DNA of 64,000 bases from an uncultured Bacteroidia bacterium (lineage in GTDB: Bacteria; Bacteroidota; Bacteroidia; Bacteroidales; UBA932), in the NCBI GenBank assembly GCA_902782225.1, contig CACZMF010000003.1, positions 1 through 64,000 of the forward strand, written 5' to 3'. Made by a program: the position numbers and the translations under genes. Position 1 is the first letter of the stretch. Each line of letters begins with the position of its first letter. Below are positions 45,112-53,240 of this stretch, one piece after another. Under the pieces are notes generated by a model, which was given only the letters and a program-made list of their open reading frames with translations, ran no database searches and was not told where the DNA came from.

Positions 45112-46813
45112 GTTCGCTCAGTTCCAGCCAGCGGGTCTCCTTTTCGTCGAGCGCGATACGGTTCGCCTCATAGCGGGAGGAGACCTCGGTTATTTTCTGG
45201 TAGTCCAGGTTGCCGCCCTCCAGCAGGGCTTCGAGCTCTTTCTGCTCGGTGCCAAGGGCGTCGATGTCAAGTTCCAGCTGCTCCAGTTCCTTCTTTTCCT
45301 TCCAGCTGAGCTTGCGCGGGCCCTCCGCTTTCTCCTTCTTCACTTCTTTCGGCGCCGCTTTTTGAGCGCGCTTCTCCTTGCGGAGGTCTTCGATGAACGA
45401 CCTGTACTCGGAATAACCTCCGATGAAATCTTTGATGACGCCGCCCCCGCAGAACACGAAAAGGTGGTCCACCAGACGGTCGAGGAAGTGGCGGTCGTGG
45501 GTGACTATGATCAGCGTGCCCTTGAAGTCCAGCAGGTACTCTTCAAGGATGTTGAGGGTCACGATGTCGAGGTCGTTGGTGGGCTCGTCCAGTATCAGCA
45601 GGTTGGGCTCCTGCATCAGCACGGTGAGCAGGTACAGGCGCCGCTTTTCGCCTCCGGAGAGGCGCCCGATGCGGTTGTTCCACATCTCGTGGGGGAAGAG
45701 GAACTTTTCCAGCAGGCGGGTGCTCTGGACGGTTTCGAGCACGGTGTCGTCGTCCGGAAGTGAGAGCCCGTCCTGCCTGTAGTAGCCGATGCGCACTGAC
45801 TCGCCGCGCTTAATCGCGGGATTGTCGCTTGTGGCGAGCAGGTCGAGGAAGGTGGTCTTGCCTATGCCGTTGCCGCCCACGATGCCCACGCGCTCGTAGC
45901 GCTGGAAAATGTAGGTGAAGTGGCTGATTATCGGTTTGCCGCCCCAGTCGAAACAGAGGTCCCTGCAGTCGATGACCTGCTTTCCCAGGTAGCCTCCTCC
46001 GGCAATGCCTTCGAGGGTGATGTTGGACGTAGTGTATGCTGCTGAAGCGCGTTCCTTAAGTTCCAGGAAGGCCTGCTTGCGGTATTTTGCCTTTCCGCTG
46101 CGGGCGCAGGGAGTGGCGTGTATCCATTCCAGCTCGCGGCGCAGGACGTTGCGCACCCTGTCGGTCTCGGCGTTGTAGTTGCTGATGCGTTCGTCCCGTT
46201 TTTCAAGGAAAGTCTCATAGTCGCCGCGGTAGATGTAGATGGCGCCATGGTCCATTTCCATTATGGTGTTGCACACGCGGTCGAGGAAATAGCGGTCGTG
46301 GGAAACCATGAACAGGGTGCAGCGGGAGCGTTTGAGGGCGTTTTCCAGATACTCTATGGCATCGAGGTCCAGATGGTTGGTGGGCTCATCCATTATCAGG
46401 AATTCGGCCTCCTTTGCAAGCATCTGGGCTATGGCCACGCGCTTGACTTCGCCTCCCGACAGGGCGCCCATGATCTGGCCGGGCTTCAAGCCCAGTTCGT
46501 CCAAAATGCGGCGCACACGCAGCTGCTCCTCGAAATCGTCGGTGTGCAGCTGCTCTTCTATCGAGGCCGAGGGATTGAATTCGTATTCCTGTTCCAGGAA
46601 GGCGATGCGGATATCCTTCAGGAAGGTTATCTTCCCGCCGGAGTCGGATTTGTCCTTGCCTGCCAGGATGCGCAGCAGGGAAGTCTTGCCGGTGCCGTTC
46701 GGAGCCACGAGGGCGATTTTGTCTCCCTCGTTGATGTTGAATCCTATGTGGTCGAAGAGGACCTTTGTGCCGTAGGATTTGGATATGTCCTCAATCTGCA
46801 GGAACGATGGCAT
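45104..46813 (-). CDS. uup: ABC-F family ATPase, Uup-like
   Basis: 569 residues: domain 1 with PNGTGKTS, LSGGEVKRVAIAQML, MDEPTNHLD; domain 2 with GGNGIGKTT, LSGGEKRRLYLLTVL and LDEPTNDLD, the last a Uup mark. A charged C-terminal coiled coil follows. Uup is a cytosolic ABC-F linked to ribosome function and transposon-excision stability. It follows the alpha/beta hydrolase gene by 13 bp on the same strand. Confidence 0.88.
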   Translation of the reverse strand: MPSFLQIEDISKSYGTKVLFDHIGFNINEGDKIALVAPNGTGKTSLLRILAGKDKSDSGGKITFLKDIRIAFLEQEYEFNPSASIEEQLHTDDFEEQLRVRRILDELGLKPGQIMGALSGGEVKRVAIAQMLAKEAEFLIMDEPTNHLDLDAIEYLENALKRSRCTLFMVSHDRYFLDRVCNTIMEMDHGAIYIYRGDYETFLEKRDERISNYNAETDRVRNVLRRELEWIHATPCARSGKAKYRKQAFLELKERASAAYTTSNITLEGIAGGGYLGKQVIDCRDLCFDWGGKPIISHFTYIFQRYERVGIVGGNGIGKTTFLDLLATSDNPAIKRGESVRIGYYRQDGLSLPDDDTVLETVQSTRLLEKFLFPHEMWNNRIGRLSGGEKRRLYLLTVLMQEPNLLILDEPTNDLDIVTLNILEEYLLDFKGTLIIVTHDRHFLDRLVDHLFVFCGGGVIKDFIGGYSEYRSFIEDLRKEKRAQKAAPKEVKKEKAEGPRKLSWKEKKELEQLELDIDALGTEQKELEALLEGGNLDYQKITEVSSRYEANRIALDEKETRWLELSELS

Positions 46814-46826
46814 CGCCGGTCAACCG

Positions 46827-47777
46827 TCACTTTTTGTATATCTTGTCGAGGGTGACGGACTGGTCCCATCTGTAGATGGTCGGGTCGTCGAGGGTGGCGT
46901 CGATTATGCGGCGCTTGCCCAGCACCACGTTGGTTTCGAGGAATGCCTTCTGGATCGGCCAGGTGGGCACCATATTGGCGGCTATGTCGTGGCCGACGCC
47001 GAGATAGCTGAAGATCTGGTAGCAGTATCCTTTCTTTGCGAATACGTCTTTCACCAATGCGCTGCTTCCATAGAATCCGAAACGGCCGAAAGCGGTCTTG
47101 TTGTAATTCACTGCTCCGTCGTCAGTGCCGTGGAAAAGCAGCTGGGGGCCGGGCTCCGAGAGGTATTCAGGCACGCCGCTGTCCGACATGATGGCGCCGG
47201 CAAAGGACATAAGGCCCTTGAAACGGAATCCTTCTGGAAGATTGGCGGTGCGCCCGGTGGGGGAGCAGGTCTCAAGCATGCAGCCGAGGGATATTATGGC
47301 CCCGGCGGACGAGCCGGAGATGACCAGGTTGTCCGGGTCTATGCCGAGGGCGTCCTTGTTGTCGGTTATGTAGCGTATGGCTGCGAATACGTCTTCCACG
47401 CCCATATCGACGGCTTTCTTGGTATTCTTGGCGCTGTCGAGTATATGGAAAAGGTCGAAGTTCATCTTGACGCCTTTAAGGCCGAGCCGGTAATCGACGG
47501 ACACGACTCCGTAGCCGTCGTCGGTCAGGAGCTTGAACCAGGGCAGATAGAACTTGTCGTTCCTGCTTCCCATTATGAATCCCCCGCCGAACACGAACAC
47601 TATTGTGGGCTTCTCCTTGTCGCCTATGCGGGTCTCGGAGTCCGGAGCCGGACGATAGTGGTCGATGTAGAGGTCGCAGGTGTCGCGGCTTGCCACGAGA
47701 TATGTGCCTTCAAGCTTCTGGGCTGCCGCACCGAGGCTCAAAAAAATAAAAATAATGATTGCCAGATATTTGCGCAT
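46827..47777 (-). CDS. exported alpha/beta hydrolase (esterase-like)
   Basis: 316 residues with a signal peptide (to about 20, GAAAQ). Oxyanion motif FVFGGGF (HGGG type) near residue 65, nucleophile elbow GSSAG near residue 150, and a His-containing C-terminal region (GHDIAANM) fit carboxylesterase/BD-FAE-type hydrolases. Start ATG 47777, immediately downstream of the palindromic divergent promoter. Substrate unknown; possibly an acetyl- or feruloyl-esterase. Confidence 0.82.
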   Translation of the reverse strand: MRKYLAIIIFIFLSLGAAAQKLEGTYLVASRDTCDLYIDHYRPAPDSETRIGDKEKPTIVFVFGGGFIMGSRNDKFYLPWFKLLTDDGYGVVSVDYRLGLKGVKMNFDLFHILDSAKNTKKAVDMGVEDVFAAIRYITDNKDALGIDPDNLVISGSSAGAIISLGCMLETCSPTGRTANLPEGFRFKGLMSFAGAIMSDSGVPEYLSEPGPQLLFHGTDDGAVNYNKTAFGRFGFYGSSALVKDVFAKKGYCYQIFSYLGVGHDIAANMVPTWPIQKAFLETNVVLGKRRIIDATLDDPTIYRWDQSVTLDKIYKK

Positions 47778-47830
47778 AGATCTTTTGTTATATCTTTGCA
47801 AAGATAATATCAATTGAATAGATTCGCAAA
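47769..47830. promoter_or_regulatory. palindromic divergent promoter pair
   Basis: TATCTTTGCAAAGATA (47791-47806) is a perfect 16-bp palindrome carrying the -7 boxes of both directions. Plus: TTTG (47769-47772), 18 nt, TATCTTTG (47791-47798). Minus: TTTG (47830-47827), 20 nt, TATCTTTG (47806-47799). It drives the esterase-uup operon left and the DUF1295-dehydrogenase genes right, and only one polymerase can occupy it at a time. Confidence 0.75.
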
Positions 47831-48763
47831 ATGAAAAAAGGTATTCTTGCAGCAATTCTGGGGCTTTCGGTCCTTGCCTGCCCCCTTCTCTATTTCACAG
47901 TGGGCCCGGTTCTGGATCCCGCCCAGGTCAGTGTTTTAAAGACCATATTGATCATAATGGCATGCAGCGGCCTGTTCTGCTTCGTGGTGGGGGAACTCAC
48001 CGGCAACAACAGCCAGATGGACAAGCTCTGGAGCATACTTCCGGTTGTGTATGTGTGGATTATCGCTGCCTGCGGAGGATTCACCCCCCGTCTTCTTGTG
48101 ATGGCGGTTCTGGTCTCCCTCTGGGGAATACGCCTGACCTTCAATTTCGGACGCAAAGGGGCCTACAGCCTGAAGTTCTGGACCGGCACTGAAGACTACC
48201 GCTGGTCTGTGCTCAGGGCGAAGAAAGAGTTCCAGCCCCATTGGAAGTGGATGCTGTTCAACCTCTTCTTCATAAGCATCTACCAGAATGCGCTTGTGCT
48301 GATGATCACATTCCCGGCCCTCGTGGCGATGCGCTCGGACAAGCCTTTCGGCGTGGTGGACTGCGTCGCTGCCGCATTGCTCCTCTGTTTCCTTGTGCTG
48401 GAGACTGTAGCTGATGAGCAGCAGTGGAAGTTCCAGACGGAAAAGTGGCGTATGATAAACGAAGGAAAGAGCCTGGATTCCCTTCCTGAGCCTTATTGCA
48501 AGGGCTTCAATACCACTGGATTATGGGGCGTCAGCCGCCATCCCAACTACCTTGGCGAGCAGGGCATCTGGTGCTCGTTCTATATCTTCTCCATCGGCGC
48601 CGGCATCGGTATTTTCAACTGGAGCATCATCGGAGCCCTCCTTCTCGTCGTCCTGTTCCTCGGAAGCTCATCTTTCGGGGAGGAAATCAGCAGATCCAAG
48701 TATCCTCTCTACGCCGACTATTGCCGCAAGGTCAACCGCTTCATTCCCGGAAAGCATTTCTGA
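47831..48763 (+). CDS. DUF1295 integral membrane enzyme (steroid reductase-like)
   Basis: 310 residues with about seven membrane helices. The C-terminal region WGVSRHPNYLGE and SKYPLYADYCRKVNRFIP are the DUF1295/3-oxo-5-alpha-steroid 4-dehydrogenase-like (ICMT-like fold) signatures. A lipid reductase or methyltransferase-like role is inferred; substrate not predictable. Confidence 0.88.
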   Translation: MKKGILAAILGLSVLACPLLYFTVGPVLDPAQVSVLKTILIIMACSGLFCFVVGELTGNNSQMDKLWSILPVVYVWIIAACGGFTPRLLVMAVLVSLWGIRLTFNFGRKGAYSLKFWTGTEDYRWSVLRAKKEFQPHWKWMLFNLFFISIYQNALVLMITFPALVAMRSDKPFGVVDCVAAALLLCFLVLETVADEQQWKFQTEKWRMINEGKSLDSLPEPYCKGFNTTGLWGVSRHPNYLGEQGIWCSFYIFSIGAGIGIFNWSIIGALLLVVLFLGSSSFGEEISRSKYPLYADYCRKVNRFIPGKHF

Positions 48764-48781
48764 TAAAAAGATTTCGCCTAA

Positions 48782-49708
48782 ATGAAAATAGTTTTCCTTG
48801 ATGCCGCCACGATGGGCGACGCCTCCCTTGCCGAAATTGCCGCCCTCGGCGAGCTTGTCTGCTACCAGAAGTCCACTGCCGCCGAAGCCCGTGAGCGGGT
48901 GGCTGACGCCGATGTCGTGATCCTCAACAAAGTGGTGGTGGACAAAGACTTTCTGGATGCCGCCCCGAAACTGCGGCTGGTCTGTGAAAGCGGCACGGGC
49001 ATCAACAACATAGACACCGGCCTGTGTGCCGAAAGGGGAGTGCTTGTGCGCAATGTAGCCGGCTATTCGACCGATTCCGTGGCGCAGATTGCCTGGATGC
49101 ATATCCTGAACCTTGCCGGGCTGGCGTTCCACTACAATGAGTATGCACGTGACGGCCGCTACACTGCCGCGGGCATTCATGTCGACGCAGGGCATCCCTA
49201 CACCGAGCTTGCCGGCAAGACGCTGGGCATAGTGGGAATGGGGGCGATCGGACGCAAGGTGGCCACCATCGCCGATGCGTTCGGGATGAAGGTTATCTAC
49301 TATTCCACTTCGGGGACCTCCCACTGTAGTGAATACCCTTCGGTCACTCTGGACGAGCTGCTGGAGCGCTCGGATGTCATCACCATACACGCGCCCTATA
49401 ATTCCAGCACGGCCGGCCTTATCGGCTACAAGGAGCTCTGCAAGATGAAACCAAGCGCTTTCCTGGTCAATACCGGCCGTGGCGGCATTGCAGTTGAAGC
49501 CGATCTGGTGCGTGCCGTCGATGAGGAAAGGATTGCCGGAATCGGCATAGACGTCTATGAGAGGGAGCCCCTTACCCTCGACCATCCCTATCTGCATTCC
49601 AGGCATCCCGAGCGCATTCTCCTTACGCCGCACATTGCCTGGTACAGCAGGGAAGCCCGCGCACGGCTTGCCAGAGCCATTGCGGAAAACATAAAGAAAG
49701 GATGGTAA
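48782..49708 (+). CDS. D-isomer-specific 2-hydroxyacid dehydrogenase
   Basis: 308 residues, the family's normal length. NAD-binding GIVGMGAIGRKVATIAD (about 145-160), the catalytic Arg near NTGRGGIAVEADL, the Glu in VYEREPL and the His in PHIAWYS are all present. It reduces a 2-keto acid such as hydroxypyruvate, glyoxylate or pyruvate with NAD(P)H. It follows DUF1295 by 18 bp. Confidence 0.92.
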   Translation: MKIVFLDAATMGDASLAEIAALGELVCYQKSTAAEARERVADADVVILNKVVVDKDFLDAAPKLRLVCESGTGINNIDTGLCAERGVLVRNVAGYSTDSVAQIAWMHILNLAGLAFHYNEYARDGRYTAAGIHVDAGHPYTELAGKTLGIVGMGAIGRKVATIADAFGMKVIYYSTSGTSHCSEYPSVTLDELLERSDVITIHAPYNSSTAGLIGYKELCKMKPSAFLVNTGRGGIAVEADLVRAVDEERIAGIGIDVYEREPLTLDHPYLHSRHPERILLTPHIAWYSREARARLARAIAENIKKGW

Positions 49709-49720
49709 GCTTTTAAAAAA

Positions 49721-49752
49721 TTTGGGCGGTAAAAGTTTTTTTAGTAGTTTTG
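49721..49752 (+). promoter_or_regulatory. tRNA-Ala promoter
   Basis: TTTG (49721-49724), 20 nt, TAGTTTTG (49745-49752), 11 nt before the tRNA start. Confidence 0.8.
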
Positions 49753-49763
49753 CATCCGCTTTC

Positions 49764-49836
49764 GGGGTACTAGCTCAGTTGGTAGAGCGTTAGGTTCGCA
49801 ATCTAAAGGTCAGGGGTTCGATCCCCCTGTGCTCCA
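49764..49836 (+). tRNA. tRNA-Ala (CGC)
   Basis: Full cloverleaf: acceptor GGGGTAC/GTGCTCC with the G3-U70 wobble pair that identifies alanine tRNA, D arm GCTC-AGTTGGTA-GAGC, anticodon stem TTAGG/TCTAA with loop TTCGCAA (anticodon CGC, codon GCG), and T arm CAGGGG-TTCGATC-CCCCTG. Discriminator A; 3' CCA not encoded. Confidence 0.96.
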
Positions 49837-49842
49837 CAAGAC

Positions 49843-49876
49843 AAAGGATTTGAGGTTACTCATTTCCTTTTTTTGT
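49843..49876 (+). terminator. terminator after tRNA-Ala
   Basis: AAAGGATTTGAG and CTCATTTCCTTT pair around GTTA, then a long T-run. Confidence 0.8.
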
Positions 49877-49902
49877 ATTCACTTCGCCCATCGGGATATA
49901 AT

Positions 49903-50397
49903 TTACAGCAGCCTCAAAGCAATATTGGCGCAGGCCTCTGCATCCGCCAGCGCGTGGTGATGCTGCGTCAGATCGAAGCCGCAAGCGGCAGCCACGGTTT
50001 GGAGCTGGTGGTTCGGCAGCAGATTCCCATAATGCCGCCGGGACGCTGCCAGCGTGTCGTGGAATTCATAATCGGGGTAATCCATCTGGTACACCTTGAA
50101 GACCTCTTTCAGGCATCCTTCGTCAAAAGCACTGTTGTGCGCAACCAACGGAAGGCCTTCAATCTTCGGCGCTATCTTCTCCCACACGTACGGGAACACC
50201 GGAGCGTCTTCCGTGTCCTCCGGCCCCAGCCCGTGGACCTGACGGCAGAACCACTGGTAGTATTCCGGCTCCGGGTGGATCAGGCTGTAGAATGAATCCA
50301 CGATCCGGCCGTCGCGGACTATCACCACGCCCACGCTGCACACGCTGCTGCGGCACTCGTTGGCGGTTTCGAAGTCAATGGCTGCAAAGTCTTTCAT
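49903..50397 (-). CDS. DEDDh 3'-5' exonuclease (DnaQ-like)
   Basis: 164 residues. ExoI FAAIDFETA (Asp, Glu), ExoII LVAHNSAFDEGCL (Asp) and ExoIII HHALADAEACANIAL (His, Asp) are complete, so the DEDDh exonuclease should be active. It is shorter than the polymerase epsilon subunit and resembles the small stand-alone exonucleases. Start ATG 50397 overlaps by one base the stop codon (TGATG) of the WYL relic upstream, a trace of an earlier operon with a WYL regulator. Confidence 0.88.
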   Translation of the reverse strand: MKDFAAIDFETANECRSSVCSVGVVIVRDGRIVDSFYSLIHPEPEYYQWFCRQVHGLGPEDTEDAPVFPYVWEKIAPKIEGLPLVAHNSAFDEGCLKEVFKVYQMDYPDYEFHDTLAASRRHYGNLLPNHQLQTVAAACGFDLTQHHHALADAEACANIALRLL

Positions 50398-50590
50398 CAC
50401 ACTCCGTATCTTTTTGCCATTGCCTTTACCTGATCTGCAATTTCTTGACGGAACGCTTCCGGAGCCAGCACTTCCACATCAGCCCCGTGTCTAAGCACTT
50501 CCTGCCTGAAATCGTATGTGGGGGCCAGACGATAACTAAACACCGTGTACTTATCCGTGGACTCTTCTTCCACTTTTTTCTGGGATGAAT
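50397..50590 (-). pseudogene. 3' relic of a WYL-domain regulator gene
   Basis: About 60 residues at the 3' end of an open frame match the C-terminus of WYL regulators: KYTVFSYRLAPTYDFRQ, then EVLRHGADVEVLAPEAFRQE and a stop. The N-terminal HTH and most of the WYL domain are absent; upstream the frame is only the shadow of the repeat-protein gene at 50620-50985. The most likely history is that the 5' part was replaced or lost when that gene arrived. Confidence 0.65.
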
Positions 50591-50619
50591 GAAGCGATGT
50601 AGGGCTAGTCTGTCGGCAG

Positions 50620-50985
50620 CTACCTCGCCGACCTTGTATGGATCTTCTTCCCGTTACGGTCCCAGGTGTATACCCAGTTGCCGTTACGGGATGTAAAGGT
50701 ATCTCCCGCAACGCCCGTAACATCACCAATGGTGCTTGCACTGAGCGTCTTATACTTCTTGCCCTCGGCATCCCATAGGTAAACCCAACTGCCGTTACGC
50801 GACACGAAGAATGTCGCGCTGTACCCCATAACTTCTCCGACAGTGCTGGCGCTGAGGGTCTTATACTTCTTCCCGTGTTCATCGAACATGTAGATCCAAG
50901 AGCCGTTTCGCTCGACGCTGGAAATCTGGTGCGCATTAGTAGCCATCATCAAACCAATAAGGGCAAGTGTTAAATACTTCATCAT
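50620..50985 (-). CDS. exported three-repeat protein (RNGxWxY repeats)
   Basis: 121 residues with a signal peptide (about residues 1-18, MATNA). Three repeats of about 36 residues follow, each containing RNGSWVYLWDAEGKKYKTLSAS or close variants; the last is truncated. Its short beta repeats around an Asp-Gly-Lys turn recall the five-repeat protein upstream of umuD, though unit length and sequence differ. Function unknown. A -7 box TAAATTTG (51000-50993, minus) lies 7 nt before the ATG. It has displaced the 5' part of a WYL gene. Confidence 0.7.
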   Translation of the reverse strand: MMKYLTLALIGLMMATNAHQISSVERNGSWIYMFDEHGKKYKTLSASTVGEVMGYSATFFVSRNGSWVYLWDAEGKKYKTLSASTIGDVTGVAGDTFTSRNGNWVYTWDRNGKKIHTRSAR

Positions 50986-50992
50986 GTTGAAG

Positions 50993-51000
50993 CAAATTTA
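50993..51000 (-). promoter_or_regulatory. -7 box of the three-repeat protein gene
   Basis: TAAATTTG on the minus strand, 7 nt before the ATG at 50985; the -33 element is not clear. Confidence 0.5.
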
Positions 51001-51149
51001 GTGAATTATTCTGATATCATTGCCAGAAACAATTCGATAATCAGACACCTTTTGTTGTAATACGGAATACAACGTCCATTTTGCTACAGATCCCGACCTT
51101 GGCGAAGATCTGTACGTTCGAATGATCTGCAGCCAATAGCATACAAAAA

Positions 51150-51181
51150 TTTGGTAAATCAGAAAAAAGTGCATATTTTTG
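51150..51181 (+). promoter_or_regulatory. promoter of a candidate structured RNA
   Basis: TTTG (51150-51153), 20 nt, TATTTTTG (51174-51181); both elements are consensus. There is no coding gene on this strand within 1 kb downstream. Confidence 0.7.
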
Positions 51182-51185
51182 CACC

Positions 51186-51264
51186 AACAAGAAAAGACCT
51201 GCGCAACATGAAGTCTTAAGTTCCTACTTGAGGGGTTAGTAGTGTTGGTGGAGCTTTTCTTTTT
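51186..51264 (+). ncRNA. candidate short structured RNA convergent to the DUF3800 gene
   Basis: From the predicted start near 51187 to the T-run at 51257-51267. A central hairpin CTTAAG-TTCCTA-CTTGAG (about 51215-51232) is visible. CACCAACA (51182-51189) can pair with TGTTGGTG (51243-51250), and AAGAAAAG (51189-51196) with CTTTTCTT (51254-51261); these two helices interlock, so they are either alternatives (a switch or terminator choice) or a pseudoknot. No reading frame with family character. It is convergent to the 3' end of DUF3800 at 51266. Confidence 0.5.
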
Positions 51265-51265
51265 T

Positions 51266-52087
51266 TTATGCCATTTTCTCCCGGAACTCTGCAGGAACGA
51301 ATTTCCAATGACGGTACGGCACCCTCCAGCGGCCGCGGCCGGTTTCCGGCTGCGTATTCACGTAAATGTTGAAGCCCGTATCTCCGTTGGCATCTTTGAT
51401 AAGCGTCAGGATATGCTGAAACAATTCTTCCTTAGCCTGTGTCTTCTTCCCAGGGGTGCCAGGTCCGCCTTCCGAAGCCGGAAGGTGCATCTTGTTCATA
51501 TGGAAAGCCATCGCACCCAGGACAATGTCCATACACTGCTGGATGGGATGCTTGTGAGAGTCTATCTCTGCAATGTCCCAGGGCTTCAAGACTATCTTGG
51601 CATTATGAAAGAGCGATAGCTCCTGCAAATAGTTCAAGTGCGCCTTGAAATCATCGTTTTGGGAGCGCGTATCAGGAATTTCATCAAAGAACAACTTGAT
51701 TCTGGTCGGACGAGAAGGATTGTTTCTGTGATAAGCCAGACCAAAAGCATGCTTTATGAACTGGTAATACAAAAGATGGTATTGCAAGGCTGTTCCGTGA
51801 TTGGGAACAATCTGGGAAGTCTCTTGAAACATAACCCTCATTTTCAGCTTCTTTTCTTTCACAAAGCCAAAGAATACATCCATCATCTGCTTGTACTTAT
51901 CCAAATAGGGAGCAGTCACCTTTGTCCACTTGATTTCCCCAAATAAATTCAACTTCATCTTCATCTCATCCAGCGCCGTATTTACCTGGTGGAAGTCCTT
52001 GCTCCTGACAAGCACACCGCCGTAGAAGTGTGAATAAAAAGTCCCCTTCGACAGCGACTCGTCGCAATATATCATATACTCCCTCAT
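51266..52087 (-). CDS. DUF3800 domain protein
   Basis: 273 residues. The N-terminal MIYCDESLSKGTFYSHFYGGVLV with its Asp-Glu-Ser and the later FFDEIPD acidic cluster are typical of DUF3800, a predicted RNase H-like nuclease family frequent in mobile and defence-associated loci. I start at ATG 52087, 20 nt after a TATCTTTG box (52115-52108) that has TTTG (52139-52136) 20 nt further up; the longer frame to 52138 would begin within the promoter. Its biochemical activity is unproven. Confidence 0.78.
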   Translation of the reverse strand: MREYMIYCDESLSKGTFYSHFYGGVLVRSKDFHQVNTALDEMKMKLNLFGEIKWTKVTAPYLDKYKQMMDVFFGFVKEKKLKMRVMFQETSQIVPNHGTALQYHLLYYQFIKHAFGLAYHRNNPSRPTRIKLFFDEIPDTRSQNDDFKAHLNYLQELSLFHNAKIVLKPWDIAEIDSHKHPIQQCMDIVLGAMAFHMNKMHLPASEGGPGTPGKKTQAKEELFQHILTLIKDANGDTGFNIYVNTQPETGRGRWRVPYRHWKFVPAEFREKMA

Positions 52088-52107
52088 ATCGTCAACAATC
52101 AAGAATA

Positions 52108-52139
52108 CAAAGATAGCAACTGTACGTCTGAGAACCAAA
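52108..52139 (-). promoter_or_regulatory. promoter of the DUF3800 gene
   Basis: TTTG (52139-52136), 20 nt, TATCTTTG (52115-52108) on the minus strand. Confidence 0.75.
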
Positions 52140-52270
52140 GAATCTTTTACAAGTTAAAATTCGCTCTCCCCGCAGTATAATCCCGGAAATAGATTAACTT
52201 TGTATATATGACCCAGTACATCGCAGACGAAGCCCACTTCAGAGTATTGTCCTAATCCCGTAATATCCAT

Positions 52271-52687
52271 ATGAAAATGCAGAAAGTCTATTTTGCTGGT
52301 TCCATCCGTGGCGGCCGCCAGGATGCCGACCTTTATAAACGCATAATCGAATACATTCAGCGCCACCATATCGTCCTGACTGAGCACGTCGGCGACCTGT
52401 CGAAAAGTAAGACCGAGGGACTCAAAGACCGCGACGTAGCCATTTATGAGCAGGATACTGCCTGGCTCCGTGAGGCAGATGTCGTCATTGCAGAATGCAC
52501 CACGCCCTCACTTGGCGTCGGTTATGAGTTGGCCTACGCCGAAGCCCACGGCATTCCGGTCCATATCTTCTACAACAAACCTCGCACGAACCTTTCCGCT
52601 ATGCTCACTGGCAATTCTCGTTTCCAAATCCATCCTTATAAGACCGAAGAAGAAATCTATCCCATCATTGAAGTCATTCTGACGTAA
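52271..52687 (+). CDS. nucleoside 2-deoxyribosyltransferase/DNPH1 (Rcl)-like protein
   Basis: 138 residues. It begins VYFAGSIRGGR (substrate-binding loop), has DRDVAIYEQDTAWLREADVVIAECTTPSLGVGYELAYAEA (the conserved Asp and the ELAYA Glu that attacks the N-glycosidic bond). This matches nucleoside 2-deoxyribosyltransferases, with the Rcl/DNPH1 branch (hydrolysis of deoxynucleoside monophosphates) a close fit. A TAACTTTG -7 box lies at 52195-52202. It is a possible nucleotide-pool cleanser or part of a defence-like cluster with its neighbours. Confidence 0.85.
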   Translation: MKMQKVYFAGSIRGGRQDADLYKRIIEYIQRHHIVLTEHVGDLSKSKTEGLKDRDVAIYEQDTAWLREADVVIAECTTPSLGVGYELAYAEAHGIPVHIFYNKPRTNLSAMLTGNSRFQIHPYKTEEEIYPIIEVILT

Positions 52688-52745
52688 ACATCGTTTTTTG
52701 TTGGTCGGTTTTTCAAGAGAATATGAGTGAAATTGGATTGTTAAA

Positions 52746-53240
52746 ATGATTGGCATAGGGAAAAGAAGGGCACTAATACATCAGGCCGTTGAACCGATTA
52801 AAATGGCCATCCTCCAGAGTCAGTACAACTCCACTAGGCTGGCCAATATAGAGCGCTTGAAGTTGTACTATGGCATTGGACGCTACATTTCGGAAATCGC
52901 CAACCAAAGACTTTTTATGTTGGCAAGGGCTTTGTGTTTTTAGAACCAGTACACGGTTGAGGTAAAGGGCCATACATTCAAGGGGGATATGCTCTTTCTC
53001 AGCCGTGAATTTAATGCACTCGTTGCAGTAGAGTTGAAACAAGGCCCCTTTAAAACGGCATATCTTGGCAGTTGAGCAGTTACCTCACAGTCCTGTAGGA
53101 CTATGTCCGTAAGCCTCACGAGAATCCATCCATCGGACTTGTTCTCTGCAAGAGTACCGACAGTCTATCGTAGATTAAACCGGAACAGGTGGCAGATTGA
53201 GACCTTCTCACGAACCCAGACAACAACCTACTCGATCAAA
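52746..53240 (+). pseudogene. broken DUF1016 (YhcG-type PDDEXK nuclease) gene
   Basis: The frame from 52746 encodes an N-terminal DUF1016 segment (SQYNSTRLANIERLKLYYGIGRYIS), then stops; about 80 nt later another frame encodes NALVAVELKQGPFKTAYLG, then after a shift and an in-frame stop YVRKPHENPSIGLVLCKSTDSLS, which is the C-terminal nuclease part. Most of the middle is missing and at least two frame breaks exist. DUF1016 proteins often accompany restriction-modification and defence genes. The 3' boundary is approximate; 53240-53321 holds nothing recognisable. Confidence 0.75.
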
